Positions 44,101 to 53,216 of a stretch of DNA of 64,000 bases are shown piece by piece. Location: contig NZ_CP180191.1 of NCBI RefSeq assembly GCF_047549485.1, positions 1,922,001 to 1,986,000 on the forward strand, given 5' to 3'. This stretch comes from Piscinibacterium candidicorallinum. Its GTDB lineage: Bacteria; Pseudomonadota; Gammaproteobacteria; Burkholderiales; Burkholderiaceae_C. Below the pieces are notes generated by a model, which was not told the DNA's origin, searched no databases, and saw only the letters and a program-made list of their open reading frames with translations. The translations under genes and the position numbers were made by a program. The number at the start of each line of letters is the position of its first letter. Within the stretch, counting starts at the first letter, position 1.

Positions 44101-44670
44101 GTTCTCGCGCGTGTCCTGCAGACGATTGCTGGTCTCGCGGCGGCGCTCCTTGTACTTGGACACACCGGCTGCTTCTTCCAGAAAGACACGCAGCTCTTCA
44201 GGCTTGGACTCGATGATCCGGCTGATCATGCCCTGCCCGATGATGGCGTATGCACGTGGTCCGAGACCCGTACCCATGAAGATGTCCTGAACGTCGCGGC
44301 GGCGGACGCTCTGGTTATTGATGTAGTAGCTGGACGTCCCGTCACGCGTCAGCACCCGCTTGACCGAGATTTCGCTGTACTGGCTCCATTGGCCCGCGGC
44401 GCGTCCGGCCGCATTGTCAAACACCAGTTCGACACTCGCGCGACCAGCGGGCTTGCGGTTCGTCGACCCGTTGAAGATCACGTCCTGCATGGATTCGCCA
44501 CGAAGTTCGCTGGCCTTGGACTCACCAAGCACCCAACGGACGGCATCGATCACGTTGGACTTGCCGCAACCGTTCGGGCCGACAATGCCGACCAGCTGAC
44601 CGGGCACGTTGATCGTGCTCGCGTCAACAAATGACTTGAATCCGGACAGCTTGATTTGTGTGAGGCGCAC
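41149..44670 (-). CDS. smc: Chromosome segregation protein SMC
   Basis: 1173 residues from a GTG at 44670 (VRLTQIKLSGFKSFVD); the frame stays open to 44727 but normal SMC starts here. N-terminal Walker A GPNGCGKSNVIDAV, two long coiled coils flanking a hinge (about 510-640), and C-terminal signature LSGGEKALTATALVFAI with Walker B FCLLDEVDAPLDDAN. Motor of the condensin-like complex with ScpA/ScpB, which are not in the window. The upstream leader has a terminator-like hairpin. Confidence 0.96.
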   Translation of the reverse strand: MRLTQIKLSGFKSFVDASTINVPGQLVGIVGPNGCGKSNVIDAVRWVLGESKASELRGESMQDVIFNGSTNRKPAGRASVELVFDNAAGRAAGQWSQYSEISVKRVLTRDGTSSYYINNQSVRRRDVQDIFMGTGLGPRAYAIIGQGMISRIIESKPEELRVFLEEAAGVSKYKERRRETSNRLQDTRENLTRVEDILRELGSQLEKLEGQAEVATRYNALTADGDEKLLLLWAARREEARTEREKLLAQVERSQTDLEAQMAQLRECEARLEEIRVAHYAASDRVNHEQNAFFGAKSEVMRLESAIQVVVERRNLLQQRMGQIAEQKQQWAVQAEDAAARLEALAIEREQSEEKVAAAEEVLARAEDAVPEAQAALDDRLAVVDACRTEVSDADREFRVLGNERQSLQTQFNQAQIRLDKLTAEQKGLSAPDEQRLGVQQAEAERVGVELEVLQAQVEENQHRLAEADEQRTTAQQELSAATALLSELQAKQSTLTRVQEEAQAGSRIKPWLAKHGLDSVQRLWQKLHTEPGWETAVQAVLRECVQAVEVGDLSRASGFASDAPPARLAFYSGQTAVPASSHGPLVTLIERVRINDNGLRGVLTEWMHGVFVAEDLSSAMAQRNQLAAGQRIVTKQGHLIDRVSVRYYAPEGPDDGLLARQQELEDIAKRLKGHTLIVDETRNLLSRSEGAAQEARGALQTQRLRAQELTGRLHQAQMEVATLTQRVAEHKARSQRLEEDLAECQAQMESLQTRMDEIDNRMSDMDASLGERQQKLEDARFAADEARAALDQARQTVNTAQIGLQQVRFEVQSISTREADAQRLLQMARDQDSRLVSDDEQIRAELATISETQAATGLQDALAVLATREDALARVRTELDGLTQQLREIDAEKMRIEQVLQPARDRVTEMQLKEQAARLNQEQFDTQLAERQADVLALIEKLATLPGAAGKPTQLQAEVNRITREIEALGPVNLAALQELDQSRERKQHLDSQFKDLTEAITTLEDAIRKIDLETRELLQKTFDEVNGHFGRLFPALFGGGNAKLVMTGEEILDAGVQVMAQPPGKRNSTIHLLSGGEKALTATALVFAIFHLNPAPFCLLDEVDAPLDDANTERYAKLVTQMSDVTQFIFISHNKIAMEMAQQLVGVTMQEQGVSRIVAVDMAEAARMAEV

Positions 44671-44720
44671 GTTTGACCAGCGGAAAGTGAAGCCACGGGG
44701 CTGCTGCACACCGAGGATGC

Positions 44721-44756
44721 ACAGCAAACAAAAAGAGCCGCGGGGTCCTCGGCTCT
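44721..44756 (-). terminator. Terminator-like hairpin in the smc leader
   Basis: AGAGCCG (44734-44740)/CGGCTCT (44750-44756) with a 9-base loop, followed on the minus strand by TTTTTGTTT. It lies about 50-85 bases before the smc start, in the direction of smc transcription. On the plus strand no U-tract follows. Confidence 0.5.
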
Positions 44757-44810
44757 ATTGCTGATCTTAGCACCGCACCCTCGCAAAAACTGGTGTCAGA
44801 TTGTGCTCCG

Positions 44811-44816
44811 TATAAT
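44811..44816 (+). promoter_or_regulatory. -10 box of dapC promoter
   Basis: Perfect TATAAT, 24 bases before the dapC ATG. No convincing -35 hexamer (AACTGG lies at the right distance). Confidence 0.5.
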
Positions 44817-44840
44817 GGCTTGAACCAGAAGAAAAGGCCT

Positions 44841-46043
44841 ATGAATCAAGACCTTGCGCGGCTCGTGCCCTACCCGTTCGAACGCCTGCGCGCACTGTTC
44901 TCGGGCATCTCGCCGCCCTCGGATCGAACCCCGATCAATCTGTCGATCGGCGAACCCAAGCACGCCACCCCAGCGTTCATCATGGACGCGCTGACTGCAA
45001 ACCTGTCGGGGCTTGCGTCATATCCGACAACTCTCGGTTCAGACACCCTGCGCTCGTCGATCTCCCAGTGGATTTCGCGCCGCTATGGCGTTCCGGCGCC
45101 GGATGCCTCAACCCAGGTCCTGCCTGTGAACGGTTCTCGCGAAGCGCTGTTCGCGTTCGCACAGACTGTGCTGGACAGGCAGCGCGGCGGCTGGGTGCTG
45201 TGCCCCAACCCGTTCTATCAGATCTACGAAGGCGCGGCCTTGCTGGCCGGACTGGCCCCCTACTTCGTGAATGCGGACCCGGCTCAGTCGCATCGAGTGC
45301 CGTACGAAGAAGTCCCTGAAGAGGTGTTGGCGCGAACGCAGCTCATGTTTGTGTGCTCGCCAAACAACCCCAGCGGACGCGTATTGTCTCTGGACGAATG
45401 GGCACATCTCTTTGCCCTGTCCGATCGGCATGGATTCGTGATTGCATCGGACGAGTGCTATTCGGAGATCTACTTCAGGGATGAGGCCCCGCTGGGTGCG
45501 CTGCAGGCAGCCCACAAGCTCGGCAGGACGGATTTTGCGCGGCTCATAGTTTTTTCAAGCCTGTCGAAACGTTCGAACGTACCGGGCATGCGCAGCGGCT
45601 TCGTCTCCGGTGACGCGCAGTTGCTCAAGCACTTCCTGCTTTATCGGACATACCACGGCAGCGCCATGAGCCCAACCGTGCAAGCCGCCTCTGCGGCAGC
45701 CTGGTCCGACGACACCCATGTCGAGGAGAACCGTCTTCAGTACCGCGCAAAGTTTGGTCAGGTGACTCCAATTATCCGGCGCTGCCTGTCTACTGAATTG
45801 CCAGACGCTGCCTTCTACCTGTGGGCCTCAGTTCCTGGCGGAGAAGACGCCGCCTTTGCCCGCGAGCTGTTTCGAAGCCAAGGTGTCACCGTGCTTCCGG
45901 GCAGTTTCCTCGCGCGTGAGACCGCCGCGGGCAATCCGGGCAAGGGCTACATTCGCATCGCTCTGGTCGACCACGTGGACGCCTGTGTCGACGCAGCACG
46001 CCGCATCGAAGAATTCGTCAACCTGAACTGGAAGAATCAATGA
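44841..46043 (+). CDS. dapC: Succinyldiaminopimelate transaminase
   Basis: PLP-dependent class I aminotransferase in the succinylase lysine/diaminopimelate pathway. 400 residues from ATG 44841. LSIGEPKHATPAFIMDAL at the N-terminus and FVCSPNNPSGRVLSLDEW are typical; the PLP lysine is in SSLSKRSNVPGMRSGF. Followed by dapD with a 4-base overlap, then by a PilU-like gene and dapE, which supports DapC over other aminotransferases. Confidence 0.93.
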   Translation: MNQDLARLVPYPFERLRALFSGISPPSDRTPINLSIGEPKHATPAFIMDALTANLSGLASYPTTLGSDTLRSSISQWISRRYGVPAPDASTQVLPVNGSREALFAFAQTVLDRQRGGWVLCPNPFYQIYEGAALLAGLAPYFVNADPAQSHRVPYEEVPEEVLARTQLMFVCSPNNPSGRVLSLDEWAHLFALSDRHGFVIASDECYSEIYFRDEAPLGALQAAHKLGRTDFARLIVFSSLSKRSNVPGMRSGFVSGDAQLLKHFLLYRTYHGSAMSPTVQAASAAAWSDDTHVEENRLQYRAKFGQVTPIIRRCLSTELPDAAFYLWASVPGGEDAAFARELFRSQGVTVLPGSFLARETAAGNPGKGYIRIALVDHVDACVDAARRIEEFVNLNWKNQ

Positions 46044-46876
46044 GCCAAACGCTTGCCTCAGTCATCGAATCGGCATGGGAGTCACGTACTTCGCTGTCTC
46101 CCGCAAGCGCTCCGAAAGACGTCAGCGAGGCGGTAGAGACCGTCATAGCGGATCTGGATGCGGGCCGGATCCGCGTCGCGGAGAAGCTTGCTGGCAAGTG
46201 GACGGTGCATCAATGGATCAAGAAGGCCGTCCTGCTCTCATTCCGGCTCAATGACAATCGGCCGATGAGCTTTGCCGGGGATGCCGCCCCGTTCCAGTTC
46301 TATGACAAGGTGCCGACGAAGTTCGCAGACTGGACTGCAGAGCAGTTTGTGCAATCCGGTGTGCGCGTCGTGCCGCCGGCTGTCGCGCGCCGCGGCAGCT
46401 TTGTTGCGCGCAATGCTGTCTTGATGCCTTCTTACGTCAATATCGGCGCCTATGTCGATGAAGGCACGATGGTCGACACTTGGGCGACAGTGGGAAGCTG
46501 CGCGCAGATCGGGAAGAATGTGCACCTCTCGGGAGGGGTAGGCATCGGCGGAGTGCTCGAACCGCTTCAGGCCAATCCGACGATCATTGAGGACAACTGC
46601 TTCATCGGCGCGCGCAGCGAGGTTGTCGAAGGCGTCATCGTAGAGGAAAACTCCGTGATCTCGATGGGCGTATTCATCGGCCAGAGCACACGCATCTACG
46701 ACCGCGCGACGGGCGAAACCCTTTACGGTCGCGTGCCGGCAGGCTCAGTGGTCGTCCCGGGCAATTTGCCTTCGGCAGACGGCAAATACAGCTTGTACGC
46801 AGCCATCATCGTCAAGAAGGTCGATGCACAGACACGTGCCAAGACAGGTATAAACGAATTGCTTCGTGGTGATTGA
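46040..46876 (+). CDS. dapD: Tetrahydrodipicolinate N-succinyltransferase
   Basis: 278 residues, left-handed beta-helix of hexapeptide repeats (GAYVDEGTMVDTWATVGSC, then GKNVHLSGGVGIGGVLE). Succinylates THDP ahead of DapC. ATG overlaps the dapC stop. All catalytic segments are intact. Confidence 0.97.
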   Translation: MSQTLASVIESAWESRTSLSPASAPKDVSEAVETVIADLDAGRIRVAEKLAGKWTVHQWIKKAVLLSFRLNDNRPMSFAGDAAPFQFYDKVPTKFADWTAEQFVQSGVRVVPPAVARRGSFVARNAVLMPSYVNIGAYVDEGTMVDTWATVGSCAQIGKNVHLSGGVGIGGVLEPLQANPTIIEDNCFIGARSEVVEGVIVEENSVISMGVFIGQSTRIYDRATGETLYGRVPAGSVVVPGNLPSADGKYSLYAAIIVKKVDAQTRAKTGINELLRGD

Positions 46877-46919
46877 TCACTGAGCACTCGCCGCACACCA
46901 ATTACCGGGGGAGATCGAG

Positions 46920-48089
46920 ATGGCAATGGAGCAGATCCTGCGTTTGATGGCCGAGAAAAAGGCATCGGACGTCTATCTGTCCGCGGGCGCGCCGATCACC
47001 ATCAAGATCAACGGAGTCTGCGTTCCTCTGAACCAGGAAAAGCTTGCGCCGCCGACCATCCTTGCCATGCTCAAGGAAGTGCTCCGGGAAAGCCAGATGC
47101 GCGAGCTCGAAGAAACCTTCGAACTCAATACCGGTATCCCTGTTCCAGGTGTCGGCAGCTTCCGTCTTTCCGCATTCAGGCAGCGCAGCGCCGTTTCGGC
47201 CGTGATCCGGTACATCCCCGTGGACGTGCCGTCCCTAGAGACTCTTGGCGTCCCTGAGATCCTCAACGAGCTGATCATGGAGCGCCGCGGGCTGATTCTC
47301 GTTGTCGGCGCCACGGGCAGCGGCAAGTCCACGACCCTAGCTGGCATGATCGATCATCGCAACAGCAATCGATCAGGCCACATTCTCACGTTCGAAGACC
47401 CGATCGAGTTCCTGTTCAAGAACAAGAAGTCGATCGTCAACCAGCGCGAGATCGGCAGCGACTCCCGCAGCCTTCAGACTGCGCTCAAGAACGCCCTGCG
47501 ACAGGCTCCCGACGTGATCTTCATCGGTGAGATTCGCGATCGCGACACCATGACAGCGGCCATCGCTTATTCGCTGTCTGGTCACCTAGTGCTCGCCACG
47601 CTGCACGCGAACAACAGCTATCACGCGATGAACCGGATCATCAGCTTCTACTCGCCGGAAAATCGCCCTGCACTTCTCGCGGATTTGTCGGCGGCATTGA
47701 AGGCCGTGGTCTCGCAGCGGCTTGTTCGTTCGAAGATTGGCGGGCGCATTCCGGCTGTGGAAGTGCTGTTGAATACTCGCCTGATCGCCGATTTGATCGA
47801 AAAGGGCAAGATCTACGACATCAAGGAGACGATGGAAAAAAGTCTTGCGGCTGGTTCGCAGACCTTCGAACAGTCCTTGCTTGAGCTCTTGTCTGAAGAC
47901 AAGATCACGCAGGAAGAAGCGCTCGCGAACGCCGACTCCGCGACCAACCTGATCTGGCTCATCAACAACCAGGGTGCATCCAGCACCGGTGCGTCCGACA
48001 AGCCCAAGAACTCCTTCCTGCATCCCGAGCAGCCTGCGCAGAGCAAGGAAGAAGGTGCCACATTTACCGAGTTCACGCTCAACGCCTGA
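46920..48089 (+). CDS. pilU: PilT/PilU-type twitching ATPase
   Basis: Hexameric secretion-superfamily ATPase driving pilus retraction, 389 residues. PAS-like N-domain (KKASDVYLSAGAPITIKING), Walker A GATGSGKSTT, Asp box TFEDPIEFLF, Walker B DVIFIGEIRD and His box LVLATLHANN. The C-terminal extension (SKEEGATFTEFTLNA) and length favour PilU over PilT. It is inserted between dapD and dapE; no other pilus gene is nearby except a FimV-like gene about 8 kb away. Confidence 0.88.
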   Translation: MAMEQILRLMAEKKASDVYLSAGAPITIKINGVCVPLNQEKLAPPTILAMLKEVLRESQMRELEETFELNTGIPVPGVGSFRLSAFRQRSAVSAVIRYIPVDVPSLETLGVPEILNELIMERRGLILVVGATGSGKSTTLAGMIDHRNSNRSGHILTFEDPIEFLFKNKKSIVNQREIGSDSRSLQTALKNALRQAPDVIFIGEIRDRDTMTAAIAYSLSGHLVLATLHANNSYHAMNRIISFYSPENRPALLADLSAALKAVVSQRLVRSKIGGRIPAVEVLLNTRLIADLIEKGKIYDIKETMEKSLAAGSQTFEQSLLELLSEDKITQEEALANADSATNLIWLINNQGASSTGASDKPKNSFLHPEQPAQSKEEGATFTEFTLNA

Positions 48090-48119
48090 CTCCCAGCGCG
48101 TCCGGATCTGCCTTTGCCC

Positions 48120-49265
48120 ATGCGGGACGTTTTCAATCTCACCTGCGACCTGATTGCGCGCCCTTCTGTCACCCCGGACGACGCTGGCTGCCAGCAACTG
48201 ATTGCCGATCGGCTCAAGCGTTTGGGCTTTGCGTGCGAGACGCTTCAGTTCGGGAGCGTCACCAATCTATGGGCTTGCGCGGGTGACAGTGGCCCACTCA
48301 CGGTATTCGCCGGCCACACGGACGTTGTTCCAACAGGCCCGGAGGCGCAATGGGTCAGCCCGCCCTTCGCTCCGACAGTGCGCGATGGTCGGCTCTACGG
48401 CCGTGGCGCTGCGGACATGAAGGCGTCGATCGCAGCCTTCGTTGTGGCCTGCGAACGACTGGCAGGAACGAAAGCACCGGCCGGCCGCATAGCCTTGCTG
48501 CTTACATCCGATGAAGAAGGACCTGCCATCGACGGTACGGTCAAGGTGTGCAGTGAGCTCACGGCGCGTGGAATCCGGCCGGATCACTGCATTGTGGGCG
48601 AGCCGACCTCGGCTGCGAGCCTTGGGGACATGATCAAGAACGGCCGCCGCGGCTCACTGTCAGGCAGACTTGTGGTTCGCGGAATCCAGGGCCACGTCGC
48701 CTACCCGCACCTCGCGCGCAACCCTGTCCATCAGCTCGCACCCGCGCTGGCAACTCTGTCGATGATCCGTTGGGACGAGGGAAACGAGTTCTTCCCTCCC
48801 ACCACATGGCAGGTATCCAATATCCACGCAGGCACCGGAGCGGGTAATGTCATCCCGGCGACAGCAACGCTGGACTTCAATTTCCGTTTCAGCACGGCGA
48901 GTACGCCCGAAGCTCTGCGCACGCGCGTTCACCGAGTGCTCGACGACGCCGGCCTTGAGTACGAGCTTGACTGGACGCTCGGAGGGGAGCCTTTCCTGAC
49001 TCCGCGCGGCAGCCTGTCGGCAGCGCTCGATGAAAGCATTCACGAGGTCACCGGACGGCGCTGTGAGCTGTCCACCACAGGCGGCACCTCCGACGGTCGG
49101 TTCATCGCGAAAATCTGCCCCCAGGTGATTGAGTTTGGTCCGCCAAATGGCAGCATTCACAAAATTGACGAGCACGTAGCAGTCGACGATCTCGAGCCGC
49201 TCGCCCAGATCTACAAGCGGACCCTCGAGCGACTCGGCCATGCCCCAATCACGGAGAACGCATGA
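48120..49265 (+). CDS. dapE: Succinyl-diaminopimelate desuccinylase
   Basis: 381 residues, M20 metallohydrolase. Metal-site segments: VFAGHTDVVPTG, LYGRGAADMKASIAAF, LLTSDEEGPAIDGT and EFGPPNGSIHKIDEHV. Start ATG 48120 is preferred over the TTG at 48114. Converts N-succinyl-LL-DAP to LL-DAP. Its stop overlaps the prmB ATG by 4 bases. Confidence 0.96.
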   Translation: MRDVFNLTCDLIARPSVTPDDAGCQQLIADRLKRLGFACETLQFGSVTNLWACAGDSGPLTVFAGHTDVVPTGPEAQWVSPPFAPTVRDGRLYGRGAADMKASIAAFVVACERLAGTKAPAGRIALLLTSDEEGPAIDGTVKVCSELTARGIRPDHCIVGEPTSAASLGDMIKNGRRGSLSGRLVVRGIQGHVAYPHLARNPVHQLAPALATLSMIRWDEGNEFFPPTTWQVSNIHAGTGAGNVIPATATLDFNFRFSTASTPEALRTRVHRVLDDAGLEYELDWTLGGEPFLTPRGSLSAALDESIHEVTGRRCELSTTGGTSDGRFIAKICPQVIEFGPPNGSIHKIDEHVAVDDLEPLAQIYKRTLERLGHAPITENA

Positions 49266-50155
49266 CCCGCGCGGCCCGCGAGACCTTCCAGACCATCAGG
49301 GATCTGATTCGCTTCGGCGTGACCACCTTCAACGAAGCAAAGGTCGCCTACGGACACGGCACCGACAACGCGTATGACGAGGCGGTGTACCTCACGCTGT
49401 CCACGCTTTCGTTGCCGCTGGACAAGCTGGAACCCTTCCTGGACGCGCGCCTGACAGCAGCCGAGATCAACTCACTGATCCAGGTATTTGAGCGGCGGGT
49501 GGCGAACCGGCTGCCTGCGCCCTACCTCACGCACGAAGCCTGGCACCTGGGCTATCGGTTCTACGTGGACGAGCGCGTGATTATCCCGCGCTCGTTCATC
49601 GGCGAATTGCTCGCGGAGCGCCTCGCGCCGTGGGTCGCTGACCCGGACGCCGAGATCAACGTCCTCGACCTGTGCACCGGGAGCGGGGCAATCGCCATCC
49701 AGGCGGCGCATGCATTCCCGAACGCGCGCATCGACGCTATCGACCTGTCGATGGACGCCTTGAAGGTCGCAGCACGAAACGTCGCCGACTATGGGCTCTC
49801 CGAGCGCATCAGACTCATCCAAAGCGATCTGTTCAGCCAGCTGTCGCGTGAACGCTATGACCTCATCCTGAGCAACCCGCCCTACGTCAACGCGGATTCC
49901 ATGCAACGGCTGCCGCCGGAGTTCCAGCACGAACCGTCCATGGCACTCGCGGGCGGCAAAGATGGCATGGATCTGGTTCGCAAGATCCTTCGTGGGGCAC
50001 GCACCCACCTGAACCGCGGCGGTCAGCTCGTCCTGGAGATCGGCCACGAGAGGCGCAACTTTGAAGCAGCGTTCCCGGAAATGGCCGTCACTTGGCTGAG
50101 CACCTCAGCTGGCGACGATGCGGTACTGCACATTGCGCAGGACCGCCTGCCCTGA
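49262..50155 (+). CDS. prmB: 50S ribosomal protein L3 glutamine methyltransferase
   Basis: 297 residues. SAM motif I VLDLCTGSGAIAIQAA and catalytic NPPYVNADSM; the N-terminus (IRDLIRFGVTTFNEAKVAYGHG) is of PrmB rather than PrmC type. Methylates Gln in L3. Coupled to dapE by an ATGA overlap. Confidence 0.94.
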   Translation: MTRAARETFQTIRDLIRFGVTTFNEAKVAYGHGTDNAYDEAVYLTLSTLSLPLDKLEPFLDARLTAAEINSLIQVFERRVANRLPAPYLTHEAWHLGYRFYVDERVIIPRSFIGELLAERLAPWVADPDAEINVLDLCTGSGAIAIQAAHAFPNARIDAIDLSMDALKVAARNVADYGLSERIRLIQSDLFSQLSRERYDLILSNPPYVNADSMQRLPPEFQHEPSMALAGGKDGMDLVRKILRGARTHLNRGGQLVLEIGHERRNFEAAFPEMAVTWLSTSAGDDAVLHIAQDRLP

Positions 50156-50250
50156 CACTTAGGCCTTCGCTAGGCTCGTTGCTGTAGCCTGAGCTGGACG
50201 CACCCGCTTGCCCCTTTGCGTTCGCCGATGCGGCGAGACGCCACTCACTT

Positions 50251-52152
50251 ATGCTGTCCATTCAGAATCTCACCTTGCGCCGCGGCGCGAAAATCCTGCT
50301 CGAGGGTGCCTCGCTGAGCGCCCATGTCGGAGATCGCATCGGCCTGGTGGGCAATAACGGCACAGGCAAGTCCAGCTTGCTTGCAGCAATACGTGGCGAA
50401 GCACCAATCGATGCCGGCGGCATCGAACTGCCTCGATCCTGGCGACTGGTGAGCGTGGCACAGGAGACGCCGGGCCTGCCAGATCCGGCAGTGGACTTTG
50501 TTCTCCAAGGAGATCCGCAGCTCTGGCAGCTACTGCACGAATCACGCTCAGCCACGGACGAAGCCCGGATCGCCGCTCTTCAGATCGAGTTGCAGGATGC
50601 GGACGCTTACACGGCGCGACCGCGTGCGGAACGACTTCTTGCCGGTCTGGGCTTCAAGCAGTCAGAGTTGGGCCAGAGCGTGGCGTCATTCTCCGGCGGT
50701 TGGCGCATGCGCCTGAATCTTGCACGGGCTCTCATGGCGCCCAGTGAGATGTTGCTGCTGGACGAACCGACGAACCATCTCGATCTGGACGCAATCATCT
50801 GGCTCGAGCGCTGGCTCTCGCAGTATCCCGGTCTGGCCATCATCATCAGTCACGATCGCGAGTTTCTCGATGCAGCGGTGAAGTCCATTGTGCACATCGA
50901 GCATGCGCGCCTGAATCGCTACGGCGGCACCTACTCCATGTTCGAGGCAGCGCGTGCCGAGCGTATGTCGCAGCAGCAGGCGGCGTACTCAAGGCAGCAG
51001 CTACACGTGGCCAAGCTTGAGCGCTTTGTCGAACGCTTCAAGGCCAAGGCCAGCAAAGCCAAGCAGGCGCAAAGCCGCGTGAAAATGCTCGAGCGCATGG
51101 AGCGGATTGCGCCCGTGTTGGCCGCGAATCCCGTCGCGTTCGAGTTTGAGCCGCCTGAACGCACACCAGACATCCTGCTCGAACTGGATGGCGTGGACTG
51201 CGGCTATGCAGACAAGACCATTTTGCATGGGGTTCGTCTGACTGTGCGGGGCGGCAGCCGGATCGGCTTGCTGGGAATGAACGGTGCAGGCAAGTCCACG
51301 CTGATCAAGACAATCGCACGCGAGATTGCTCCATTGAGTGGTGATCTGAGGCCGTCGAAGTGGTTGCAGATCGGCTATTTCGCGCAGCATCAGCTGGACA
51401 TGCTCGACCCCGAAGGGAGTCCACTGTCCCACATGCGTCGCCTCGATCCGCAAGCCCGCGAGCAATCGTTGCGCGATCACCTGGGTACCTTTCACTTTCG
51501 CGGCGAGATGGTGCTTGCGACAGTCGGAGCATTCTCCGGTGGAGAAAAGGCCCGGCTTGCGCTCGCGTTGATCGTTTACAGACGCCCCAACCTGCTACTG
51601 CTCGACGAGCCGACGAACCACCTGGACCTCGAAACGCGTGAAGCACTTACGGCGGCCCTTGCCGAGTACGAAGGTACCTTGATTCTCGTTTCACACGACC
51701 GCCACCTGCTCAGAGCCACTGCCGACGAGCTGTGGCTGGTCGATGGTGGCCGCGTCGTCGCGTTTGACGGTGATCTCGATGAATACCGTACGTGGTTGAC
51801 GTCCGAGCGCAAGGCAACGGACGAGCGTCGAAGCAGCGCGGAAAGCGCAGCGCCCGTGTCGCGCGCCGATCCTCGCGAGGAGCGGCGCCTCGCTGCCCAG
51901 GAGCGCACTCGCCTCGCAGAGCTGCGCAAACCTTTGGCAGCCCGCGCCGCTCGCCTTGAGCGGAAGATGGATGAAATCCAGACCCGTCTGACTGAACTGA
52001 ATCAGCGGCTCGCCGATCCTGGTCTGTACGAAACAGCCGACGGCGCCGTGATCGCACAGCTGACGCAGGATCAAGCCTTTACTGCGCGCGAGCTCGAGCA
52101 AGTCGAGAGCGAGTGGCTGCAGGTCCAGGCGGACATGGAGGCGATCCAGTGA
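50251..52152 (+). CDS. ABC-F family ATPase (YheS/Uup type)
   Basis: 633 residues with two ABC modules and no membrane segments. Module 1: GNNGTGKSSLLAAI, signature FSGGWRMRLNLA, LLLDEPTNHLDLDA. Module 2: GMNGAGKSTLIKTI, FSGGEKARLALALI, LLLDEPTNHLDLET. The linker with KAKASKAKQAQSRVKMLERM is typical of YheS-like proteins, which act on ribosomes. A Lys/Glu-rich coiled coil ends the protein. The stop is overlapped by the following CoA-transferase gene. Confidence 0.92.
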   Translation: MLSIQNLTLRRGAKILLEGASLSAHVGDRIGLVGNNGTGKSSLLAAIRGEAPIDAGGIELPRSWRLVSVAQETPGLPDPAVDFVLQGDPQLWQLLHESRSATDEARIAALQIELQDADAYTARPRAERLLAGLGFKQSELGQSVASFSGGWRMRLNLARALMAPSEMLLLDEPTNHLDLDAIIWLERWLSQYPGLAIIISHDREFLDAAVKSIVHIEHARLNRYGGTYSMFEAARAERMSQQQAAYSRQQLHVAKLERFVERFKAKASKAKQAQSRVKMLERMERIAPVLAANPVAFEFEPPERTPDILLELDGVDCGYADKTILHGVRLTVRGGSRIGLLGMNGAGKSTLIKTIAREIAPLSGDLRPSKWLQIGYFAQHQLDMLDPEGSPLSHMRRLDPQAREQSLRDHLGTFHFRGEMVLATVGAFSGGEKARLALALIVYRRPNLLLLDEPTNHLDLETREALTAALAEYEGTLILVSHDRHLLRATADELWLVDGGRVVAFDGDLDEYRTWLTSERKATDERRSSAESAAPVSRADPREERRLAAQERTRLAELRKPLAARAARLERKMDEIQTRLTELNQRLADPGLYETADGAVIAQLTQDQAFTARELEQVESEWLQVQADMEAIQ

Positions 52153-53216
52153 GCACTCAAGCCTGCTTGCTCGACGGCATGCGGGTGCTTGATCTCTCAC
52201 GCCTACTTCCCGGGCCGCTCGCCACCTGGCATCTGCAAAGTGCAGGAGCACACGTCACCAAAGTTGAAGCGCCGGGTGAAGGAGACTACGCCCGGACGAT
52301 CGGGCCAGCACGCGCCGACGCACCGTACAGCAGCTTCTATGAGCTTCTCAATCAGGGCAAGTCACTGCGGGTCATTGATCTGAAGAATCACGTGGCGCAA
52401 CAACAGCTGCTCGACGAGATTCATCAGTTCGACATCCTAGTGGAAAGCTTCCGCCCCGGCGTCATGCACAGGCTCGAGCTCGGCTGGGAAAGCCTGCAGA
52501 GACGCGCACCCAGGTTGGTCCAGGTCTCAGTACTTGGCTACGCGAGCGACTCGGAGCTCAGCGCTGCGGCAGGGCACGACATCAACTACCTCGCGCAGAG
52601 CGGGCTGTTGCATGAGTATGTCCCGGCACAGCACACGGCCGAGGATCGGCTGCCTTCAACCGCTCGGGTGTTTCTGCCCAACCTCCAGTGGGCAGATGTG
52701 CTTGGTGGTGCCATGTCCGCGGCATTTGCTGCTGTCTGCGGCGTCCTGCACGCATCTCGGACAGGCAAAGGGCAGCGGATCGAAGTCGCGATGACAGATG
52801 CCATGCGCCTCGCCGCACCGATGGCGACAAGCGAGGCGCTTGCCGGTGCGCCACATGCTCCTCCGGGGATGGGGCTGCTTAACGGCGGGGTGCCCTGCTA
52901 TGACCTGTACGCCTGCGCCGACGGCAATTGGATCGCGCTGGGTGCACTTGAGCACAAGTTCTGGGAAGCCTTCTGCACGGCGGTGGGACGCACAGACTGG
53001 TCCGACCAGCACTGGCAACGGGGGCAGCACGCCGGAAGCGCCGATGCGCTCGCGTTGCGCATGGATGTCCAGCGACTGTTCGGCAGTCAGCCGCGGTCGT
53101 TCTGGCTGGAGCGTCTGGCTCAAACTGACTGCTGTGTCAGTGCGGTGCGTACCCTCGCCGAAGTCATGGCGGCCTCACCGCTGCCTGCGGCTGCGTTCAA
53201 GGTCTTGCACGACTAG
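52149..53216 (+). CDS. CaiB/BaiF family CoA transferase, alpha-methylacyl-CoA racemase-like
   Basis: 355 residues from a GTG overlapping the ABC-F stop (GTGA). N-terminal GMRVLDLSRLLPGPLATWHLQ and KVEAPGEGDYART bind CoA. The catalytic stretch GHDINYLAQSGLL is that of alpha-methylacyl-CoA racemases (His and Asp), and the length is that of AMACR rather than the about 400 of formyl-CoA transferases. It may racemise branched-chain acyl-CoAs. It converges on the kinase gene with a 4-base stop overlap. Confidence 0.85.
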   Translation: MSTQACLLDGMRVLDLSRLLPGPLATWHLQSAGAHVTKVEAPGEGDYARTIGPARADAPYSSFYELLNQGKSLRVIDLKNHVAQQQLLDEIHQFDILVESFRPGVMHRLELGWESLQRRAPRLVQVSVLGYASDSELSAAAGHDINYLAQSGLLHEYVPAQHTAEDRLPSTARVFLPNLQWADVLGGAMSAAFAAVCGVLHASRTGKGQRIEVAMTDAMRLAAPMATSEALAGAPHAPPGMGLLNGGVPCYDLYACADGNWIALGALEHKFWEAFCTAVGRTDWSDQHWQRGQHAGSADALALRMDVQRLFGSQPRSFWLERLAQTDCCVSAVRTLAEVMAASPLPAAAFKVLHD

